35,564 nt of DNA from DATKQI01 sp035532755 (GTDB lineage Bacteria; Pseudomonadota; Alphaproteobacteria; Acetobacterales; Acetobacteraceae), in NCBI GenBank assembly GCA_035532755.1, contig DATKQI010000284.1:1-35564 (forward strand). Reading direction: 5' to 3'. Shown here one piece after another: positions 30,510 to 35,564 of this stretch. The notes under the pieces are model-generated. The model saw nothing but the letters and a program-made list of their open reading frames with translations, made no database searches and was not told the origin of the DNA. Position 1 is the stretch's first letter. The number at the start of each line of letters is the position of its first letter. The position numbers were made by a program, and so were the translations under genes.

Positions 30510-31589
30510 ATGGCCGCACCAACGCCCCCTCCCGCCGCCCTGCCACAGGGCGATATCGTCCCCGCCGGGTCCGCGCCGGCCGGTGCCGCGCCGGCCGGGT
30601 CCGCTCTGGCCGGTGCCGCTCTGGCCGACCGCGCCGTCGCGCCGGTGCCGACGGAAACCGGTACCGCCGCGCTCGCCCACGCCCAAACCCTCGCCCGCGC
30701 CGCCACCGCACCCAACACGCTGCGCGCCTACAAGGCCGACTGGCAGCATTTTTCCCGGTGGTGCGCTGCCCATGGGTTCCTGCCCGTGCCGGCCGCGCCG
30801 GCCACCGTCGGCGCCTACCTCGCCTCCCTCGCCGCAACCCACGCCCCGGCCACCATCCGCCGCCGCCTCGCCGCGCTCGGCAAAATGCACCGGTTCAATG
30901 ATCTGCCCTGGAACCCGGCGCATCGCGACATCCAGGGCCCGCTGCAGGGTCTTCTGCGCACGCACGGACGGCCGCCGCGGAAAGCCGCGGCGCTGACCCT
31001 TGCCCTGCTGCGCCAGCTCGTCGCCACCTGCGACAATTCCGCGCGTGGCCGCCGCGACCGGCTGCTGCTGGTGTTCGGCTTCGCCGGCGCGCTGCGCCGC
31101 TCCGAGCTTGTCGCACTCCGGGTGGAGGACGTTTCCGCGGTCGCCGGCGGGCTCAGGCTGCGCATTCCGCGCAGCAAGACCGACGCCGCCGGGCAGGGGG
31201 CCGAGATCGGCCTCCCCCGCGGCAACCACCCGGAAACCTGCCCGGTGCACGCCTTCGACGCCTGGCAGGCCGTCGCCCGCCGCAAGGCCGGGCCGCTGTT
31301 CCGGAAAATCAGCGCCGCCGGAACCATCGGCGATGCCGCGCTGCACCCGGATGCGGTGCGCCGGATCCTTGCCCGGCGGTGCCACATGGCCGGCATCTCG
31401 CCCGACAACGTCGAACGGCTCTCGGCGCACGCGCTGCGCGTCGGCTTCATCACCGAAGCCTATGCCCAAGGCGTGCGCGACGCGGACATCATGCGCCATA
31501 CCCGCCATCGCGACCTGCGCACCATGCGCGGCTACGTCCAGCGCGCCGGCCTGGTCAGCGAAAGCCCCGCCGGCCTGCTCGACCTTTGA
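30510..31589 (+). CDS. Tyrosine recombinase (XerD/integrase-like)
   Basis: This 359-residue protein has a SAM-like N-terminal core-binding region (NTLRAYKADWQHFSRWCAAHG, residues 69-89) and a catalytic domain with all key residues: R196 in ALRRSEL, K223 in RSKTD, H307 and R310 in SAHALR, H333 in RHRDLRT and nucleophile Y342 in MRGYVQR. The extreme N-terminus is a low-complexity Ala/Gly/Pro stretch made by a tandem 30-bp repeat. An apparent cognate site lies 50 bases upstream. The likely job is plasmid dimer resolution; cassette integration is an alternative. The ATG at 30510 is the first plausible start. Confidence 0.9.
   Translation: MAAPTPPPAALPQGDIVPAGSAPAGAAPAGSALAGAALADRAVAPVPTETGTAALAHAQTLARAATAPNTLRAYKADWQHFSRWCAAHGFLPVPAAPATVGAYLASLAATHAPATIRRRLAALGKMHRFNDLPWNPAHRDIQGPLQGLLRTHGRPPRKAAALTLALLRQLVATCDNSARGRRDRLLLVFGFAGALRRSELVALRVEDVSAVAGGLRLRIPRSKTDAAGQGAEIGLPRGNHPETCPVHAFDAWQAVARRKAGPLFRKISAAGTIGDAALHPDAVRRILARRCHMAGISPDNVERLSAHALRVGFITEAYAQGVRDADIMRHTRHRDLRTMRGYVQRAGLVSESPAGLLDL
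30564..30623 (+). repeat. Tandem 30-bp repeat in the recombinase gene
   Basis: A 30-bp unit beginning GCCGGGTCCGC (30564-30593) is followed directly by a near copy (30594-30623). The repeat encodes Gly-Ser-Ala-Pro/Leu-Ala-Gly-Ala-Ala units in the N-terminal tail of the recombinase, outside the conserved fold. It keeps the frame and may vary between strains. Confidence 0.75.
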
Positions 31590-31600
31590 TTCTCTTGTCC

Positions 31601-32410
31601 ATGCCCATCCCCCCCGGAGAGACGGAGACCGAAACCGCGCCCGCGCCCGGGCCGGCGGCAGTCGACCGCGCCCCGGTCGATCACCCGCCGGTCGATGGCA
31701 CGGTCTATCGCACCCCCTGGGACGATGGTTTGCCAGGTGGTGCGACCACGGCGCGTGGCGCAGCCATCGATCCCGCGCCGCCAGCGCCGCCGGGGTCGGT
31801 GCGGCCCCGCGGGCGGCGGCCCGCTACGGCGCGCGCCGCCACCGGGGAAAAGCCGGTGTGGCTGTATCACCACCTGACGGTCAGCGGCCCGGCGGAGACC
31901 CTGCAAGAATTTGCCGCGGCGGCGCGGGGCGCAGGAGACATCCCCTGGCGGTTCGACGGCGACCGCTTCGAGGAAGATGTCTTCCATCGCGCCGCGACCG
32001 TACCGGCGGCGCAGCGCGGCCTGTCGATCGACGGCTGCCACATCCTGGCGCGGCAATTCCGCATGTTGGTGGAAGCGCACCAGGCGCGCGCCGCCGCCCG
32101 GGTCGGCCACGCGAAAGACTGTCCATTCGATCTGCACGCGCTGCTGCCGGTGCCCGCGGATATCCTCGCCCTCGGCGCGACCCATCCGGACGCCCTGGCC
32201 TGGCTGCGCGAGAGCTGGGGCGTCACCGACCGGCTGCGCCAGGTCATTCTTCGCACTGGCGCGACCGCCGGACGGCGGCTGCCGCGCGGGCATGCGGCTG
32301 TGGGATATGGTTTCTTCACCGCCGGCGAGACCCCGCACCGGGCGATCGCCACGCTGGCCGCCCGCTTCCCGGCGCTGCGGTTTGCCCTGCTGCCGCGGCC
32401 GGCGGACTGA
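31601..32410 (+). CDS. Api92-like protein of unknown function
   Basis: This 269-residue protein has a proline- and alanine-rich N-terminus, then a region with KPVWLYHHLTVSGPAETLQEFAAAARG, FDLHALLPVPADILALG, DALAWLRESWGVTDRLRQV and YGFFTAGETPHRAIATLAARFPALRF. The pattern of a small-domain strand, LxPVPxxI and a late WGxT/YGFxTA pair resembles the Api92/DUF1281 family found on phages and plasmids, whose function is unknown. The ATG at 31601 follows the recombinase stop by 11 bases and the next gene starts 8 bases after this one. It is therefore probably co-transcribed with the recombinase and scpA-like genes. Confidence 0.6.
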   Translation: MPIPPGETETETAPAPGPAAVDRAPVDHPPVDGTVYRTPWDDGLPGGATTARGAAIDPAPPAPPGSVRPRGRRPATARAATGEKPVWLYHHLTVSGPAETLQEFAAAARGAGDIPWRFDGDRFEEDVFHRAATVPAAQRGLSIDGCHILARQFRMLVEAHQARAAARVGHAKDCPFDLHALLPVPADILALGATHPDALAWLRESWGVTDRLRQVILRTGATAGRRLPRGHAAVGYGFFTAGETPHRAIATLAARFPALRFALLPRPAD

Positions 32411-32418
32411 GCGGCCGG

Positions 32419-33300
32419 ATGGCGGCGGACCCGATCGTCTCGGACACCGGACCGGACCGCGATGGGGCAGGGGAGGGGAGCCCGGAGACAAGTCCCCAGC
32501 TCGACCTGGCCGGGTTCGCCGGGCCGCTGGCGCACTTGCTGGCGCTGGCGCGCGCCCAGGACATCGATCTGCGGGAAATTTCGCTGGCGGCGCTGCTGGA
32601 CCAGCTCACGACGGCGTTCTCGGCCGCCGGGCGCGGCGTCCCGCTGGCGCACAAGGGCGACTGGCTGGTAATGGCGGCCTGGCTTGTCTGGCTGCGCTCG
32701 CGGCTGTTGCTGCCGCCGGACGCACCGGCCCAGGGGGAGGCCGCGGCGGACGCGGCGCAGTTGCGCGAGCGCCTGCTGGCGCTGCGCGCGGCGCAGGGGT
32801 TGGCCGCGTGGCTCGACGCACGGCCGCAGCTCGGCCAGGAGCTGTTTGCCCGCGGCGCGCCGGAATGGCTCGGGACCGGTCCGGCCACCGCCCCTCAGGT
32901 CGACGTGGTGAGTTTCCTGTGGGCCTCGGTGGCGCTGTTCGATGACGGGGCGCGGGATGCGGACACCAGCGTCGTCTACCGCCCGCCATGGCAGGATCTG
33001 CACCGCCCGCCGGAAGCCCGGCAGCGCATCCTCGCCCTGCTCGACGCCCTGCCGGATGGAGCTGCGCTGGAAGCGTTTCTGCCGGCGGCAGAGGCGGAAC
33101 AACAGATATCGGCCCACGCCTCTGTGCGCCGGCGTTCGGCCTGGGCCAGCACGCTGCTCGCCGGCCTGGAACTGGCGCGGGAAGGGACGATTGCCCTGAC
33201 CCAGGAGGGCGCTTTCACACCGGTCCATCTGCGACGGGCGGATGTCGAGGGCGTAGCGACGCCTGAGCCCATCGACGCCGACACGCTCGTGAGCCGCTGA
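32419..33300 (+). CDS. ScpA-like condensin/segregation protein
   Basis: This 293-residue protein begins with a short acidic stretch, then QLDLAGFAGPLAHLLALARAQDIDLREISLAALLDQL, the N-terminal signature of ScpA (the kleisin subunit of bacterial SMC condensin). KGDWLVMAAWLVWLRSRLLLPPD follows. The C-terminal region (SVRRRSAWASTLLAGLELAREGTIALTQEGAFTPVHLR) resembles the ScpA winged-helix that binds the SMC head. Chromosomal ScpA works with SMC and ScpB. A plasmid copy beside a recombinase is unusual; it could aid segregation or compaction of the plasmid. No scpB follows. Confidence 0.75.
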   Translation: MAADPIVSDTGPDRDGAGEGSPETSPQLDLAGFAGPLAHLLALARAQDIDLREISLAALLDQLTTAFSAAGRGVPLAHKGDWLVMAAWLVWLRSRLLLPPDAPAQGEAAADAAQLRERLLALRAAQGLAAWLDARPQLGQELFARGAPEWLGTGPATAPQVDVVSFLWASVALFDDGARDADTSVVYRPPWQDLHRPPEARQRILALLDALPDGAALEAFLPAAEAEQQISAHASVRRRSAWASTLLAGLELAREGTIALTQEGAFTPVHLRRADVEGVATPEPIDADTLVSR

Positions 33301-33403
33301 CGCCGCCGGCGGGCCCATTGCGATGGCGGCCGCTCATCGCTGCCCGGCCCAACAAATCACCAGCGATTGAGTCTGCCCCCGGCGCCGCGCACGCCTCCAG
33401 CCC

Positions 33404-33640
33404 TCACCCCGGTGCGGGCGTGGCCGATAGGAGCGGCTGGCCGCCGCCTGGCGTCCGGACAGTGCCGACACCCTGGCAGACCGGGCATGCCATGCGCTTG
33501 CCACCGAGGATCTCGACGCCGTTCGGCGCGGCCCGGTGATAGACCTGCCGCAGGCCGTGGCAGCGCGGGCAGACTTCGTCGCTGCCCGGCCAGGGCAGCA
33601 CGCTCTGTTGCGGCTCGTTGCGGCGGGGGCGGCGCGGCAT
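33404..33640 (-). CDS. Small zinc-ribbon protein, promoter region cut by an IS
   Basis: From the ATG at 33640 this 78-residue protein carries two CxxC pairs, CPRCHG and CPVCQG, spaced like the zinc-binding repeats of DnaJ-type proteins. The rest is basic and proline-rich with no recognised domain. An IS5 element sits 10 bases upstream of the start codon (the CTAA duplication is at 33651-33654), so the native promoter has been displaced and the gene may be silent or read from the element. Its original upstream region should resume at 34962. Function unknown. Confidence 0.6.
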   Translation of the reverse strand: MPRRPRRNEPQQSVLPWPGSDEVCPRCHGLRQVYHRAAPNGVEILGGKRMACPVCQGVGTVRTPGGGQPLLSATPAPG

Positions 33641-33654
33641 GGTCCCCACCCTAA

Positions 33655-34957
33655 CAGGCTGCTGAAAAACCCCTTGCACCGACGCGGGCGTATCGGATTC
33701 GATAGCACATCGGATCGACACCTCCGGGGCAGGCAGAATGCGCGGTTTTAACCAGCGACACGACGGACTTTTCAGCTACGTGCGGCCGGAGAGCCGGATC
33801 CCCAAGACCCACCCGTTGCGGGTGATCCGCACGCTGGCCGACCAAGCGCTCGCCTCCCTCGACGACCAGTTCGCCGCGCTCTACTCGGAGAACGGCCGTC
33901 CCTCAATCCCGCCCGAGCAACTGCTGCGCGCCCTGCTGCTGCAAGCATTCTACACGGTCCGCTCCGAGCGGCAGTTGATGGAGCAACTGAACTACAACCT
34001 GCTGTTCCGCTGGTTCGTCGGCCTGTCGGTGGACGACCCGGTCTGGGTGCCGACGGTTTTCAGCAAGAACCGCGACCGGCTGCTAGAGGGCGACATCGCG
34101 GCGGCGTTCATGTCGGCCGTGCTGGACCTACCGCAAGTCAAGGGACTTTTGTCAGACGAGCACTTCTCGGTGGATGGTACCCTTATACAGGCATGGGCGA
34201 GCATGAAGAGCTTCCGCCGCAAGGACGGGCGCGACGAGCCGCCCGCGCCCGGCCGCAACGGCGAGCGCAACTTCAAGGGCGAGAAGCGGTCGAACGAGAC
34301 GCACGCCTCGACCACCGACCCGGACGCACGGCTGGCGAAGAAGTCCGGCGGGCAGGAGGCGAAGCTGGGGTTCACCGGGCACCTTCTGATGGAGAACCGC
34401 AACGGCCTGATCGTCGATGCGCGCCTGACGCAGGCGACCGGCACGGCGGAGCCGGAGGCCGCGCTGGAGATGCTGGGCGCGCTGCCCGGTTCGGGGAAGA
34501 AGACGGTGGGCGCCGACAAGAACTACGACACCGCTGCCTTCGTCGCCGCGTCGCGGGAGCTGGGCGTGACCCCGCACGTGGCCCAGAACATCACGGCGCG
34601 CCGCGGATCGAACATCGACGGGCGTACGACGCGCCACGACGGCTACCGGATCAGCCAGGTCATTCGCAAGCGGATCGAGGAGGCGAACGGCTGGGTCAAG
34701 GAAGTCGGCGGCATGGCACAGACGAAGTTCCGCGGGCTCGGCCGGGTGGGCTGGATGTTTACGTTCAAGGCCGCGGCTTACAACTTGGTCCGGATGCCGC
34801 GGCTGGTCGCGACAGGATGAGTCTGTCCGCAGTGTGCCCGAAGGCCCTAAAACGGGCTTTCGGACACAGCGAAAATGCGTGATTCTGGCCCTGGAGATCG
34901 AAATTCGACGCCCAGCCACAGGATTTTCGGTCTTGAAGGGGCTTTTTCAGCAGCCTG
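33655..34957 (+). mobile_element. IS5-family insertion sequence with CTAA duplication
   Basis: The element is 1303 bp, with terminal inverted repeats of about 22 bp: the left end begins CAGGCTGCTGAAAAA and the right end closes TTTTTCAGCAGCCTG. CTAA flanks both ends directly (33651-33654 and 34958-34961), the expected CTAR-type target duplication of IS5-subgroup elements. It encodes one intact transposase. The clean duplication and intact gene indicate a recent insertion. Confidence 0.92.
33738..34820 (+). CDS. IS5-family transposase
   Basis: This 360-residue DDE transposase has an N-terminal DUF772-like domain (FSYVRPESRIPKTHPLRVIRTLADQAL and QLLRALLLQAFYTVRSERQLMEQLNYNLLFRWFVGL). The catalytic part has FSVDGTLIQAWASMKSF (first aspartate), VGADKNYDTAAFV (second aspartate) and the late RIEEANGWVKEVGGM (glutamate in the expected Y/R-x-x-E position). 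The frame is intact. The gene sits between terminal inverted repeats with a CTAA target duplication. A plus-strand transcript from the element would run away from the zinc-ribbon gene. Confidence 0.92.
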   Translation: MRGFNQRHDGLFSYVRPESRIPKTHPLRVIRTLADQALASLDDQFAALYSENGRPSIPPEQLLRALLLQAFYTVRSERQLMEQLNYNLLFRWFVGLSVDDPVWVPTVFSKNRDRLLEGDIAAAFMSAVLDLPQVKGLLSDEHFSVDGTLIQAWASMKSFRRKDGRDEPPAPGRNGERNFKGEKRSNETHASTTDPDARLAKKSGGQEAKLGFTGHLLMENRNGLIVDARLTQATGTAEPEAALEMLGALPGSGKKTVGADKNYDTAAFVAASRELGVTPHVAQNITARRGSNIDGRTTRHDGYRISQVIRKRIEEANGWVKEVGGMAQTKFRGLGRVGWMFTFKAAAYNLVRMPRLVATG

Positions 34958-35081
34958 CTAAGCCACCAAGAACAGAATAGGAATATCAAAATCGCGTCGT
35001 GGCTGCGACATTCGATGCCGGGTCCACCGAACCCACGCCGCCCCCGGTCATAAGCACGATTCCCGAAGGGGAGGTTGCCTT

Positions 35082-35417
35082 ATGGCCAAATACGACCCGC
35101 TCGCACGTCATCTCGCGGCGAACTGCGCTAGGTCTCTCATGCTCTCATTTTCGGACATCGAACGTATCATCGGGACGCCATTGCCACAGAGCGCCCGAAG
35201 CCGCCGCGAATGGTGGTGGAATGATCCAAACATCAGCAGTAGCACGCACGTTCAGTGCCATGCCTGGATGAAAACCCGGTACCAAGTCCATACTGTCGAC
35301 TTTGGTCTGGAGACGGTGACGTTCCGCAGAACCGCGGCCGGTCCGCTGTCTTCTTCCATACAGAGCGGTCGTCGCTTCATGCAAGTCGAGACCGCCCATA
35401 AACGTGACGGCTGTTAG
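35082..35417 (+). CDS. DUF7662-like small protein
   Basis: This 111-residue protein starts MAKYDPLARHLAANCARSLMLSFSDIERIIGTPLPQSARSRREWWWNDP and has later HVQCHAWMKTRYQVHTVDFGLETVTFRR. The motifs (start MAKYDPL, LSFSDIERIIGTPLP, WW-N-D, the late ETVTFRR) match a small family often placed in DUF7662 and found near defence and mobile loci; its function is unknown to me. GGGGAGG before the ATG supports the start. The residues after FRR look unrelated to the family and may reflect a changed C-terminus. Confidence 0.7.
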   Translation: MAKYDPLARHLAANCARSLMLSFSDIERIIGTPLPQSARSRREWWWNDPNISSSTHVQCHAWMKTRYQVHTVDFGLETVTFRRTAAGPLSSSIQSGRRFMQVETAHKRDGC

Positions 35418-35470
35418 CCTGACCGTAAGCGTTGCGGGCTGGCCACCTGGCGCGGCCCGCCATGTTGGTG

Positions 35471-35488
35471 ATCCTGTATTAGCAGGAT
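35471..35488. repeat. Short dyad near the right edge
   Basis: ATCCTG (35471-35476) and CAGGAT (35483-35488) are inverted around TATTAG. The final 76 bases of the window have no recognised gene. The dyad could be a weak hairpin or part of an element that continues past the edge. Confidence 0.25.
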
Positions 35489-35564
35489 GAATGAGAGTGG
35501 ACCGATCGGGAGCCGGGGATTGCTACGCGCTGCTGGGTGCGTCGGTAGCTTTGGCTGTCTTCCA

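Overview
The window reads as part of a GC-rich (about 65 percent) alphaproteobacterial conjugative plasmid. A RepC-type initiator, the trbBCDEJKLFGHI gene order of agrobacterial plasmids, and many small genes of the kind seen on plasmids of acetic acid and acidophilic bacteria make the Acetobacteraceae or a close Rhodospirillales family the best guess. That taxonomic step is inference. No rRNA, tRNA or CRISPR array was seen.

Layout. 1-331: no supported gene, but a sharp palindrome and a terminator-like hairpin. 332-2487: a complete ISKra4-like insertion sequence with perfect 25-bp inverted ends, carrying a transposase and a pRiA4b ORF-3-type passenger gene. 2692-2961: a small XRE regulator. 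3060-12921: an uninterrupted mating-pair-formation operon, trbB-C-D-E-J-K-L-F-G-H-I. 12983-13925: a second XRE gene and a RelE/HigB-like toxin with its HTH antitoxin. 14089-19968 (minus strand): traG coupling protein, traF protease, VirB1-like transglycosylase, a small acidic protein, an ArdC/metallopeptidase/Toprim fusion protein and a small membrane protein. 20015-23818: an RP4-type relaxosome region, with traI and traJ to the left of a recognisable oriT/nic and traK, traL and traM to the right. 23881-25261: a frameshifted gene, a MazE/MazF-type module and a gene remnant. 25294-28464: replication and partition (repC, a ribbon-helix-helix gene, parA, a parB-like gene and three groups of 14-bp repeats). 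28990-30346: an AbiEi/AbiEii-type pair. 30428-33300: a tyrosine recombinase with a dif/lox-like palindrome just upstream, an Api92-like gene and an scpA-like gene. 33404-34957: a zinc-ribbon gene and an IS5-family element with CTAA target duplications. 35082-35417: a small DUF7662-like gene.

How it fits together. The two RP4-type blocks (relaxosome with DNA processing, and the Trb secretion channel) form what looks like a complete self-transfer system. The same 16-bp palindrome (ATTAGAT, 2-nt spacer, ATCTAAT) lies at the promoter regions of trbB, traG and traK, which suggests one repressor controls the whole transfer regulon; one of the two XRE proteins is the natural candidate. Maintenance is covered by repC, a small ParA/RHH partition pair with its own repeats, three toxin-antitoxin-like modules and a probable single-recombinase dimer-resolution cassette.

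The least ordinary parts are the shared operator, eight repeats at exactly 10-bp period between nic and traK, the recombinase with its symmetric site beside an scpA-like gene, the 16-bp-phased par repeats, and a triple 12-bp palindrome at the start of a frameshifted gene.
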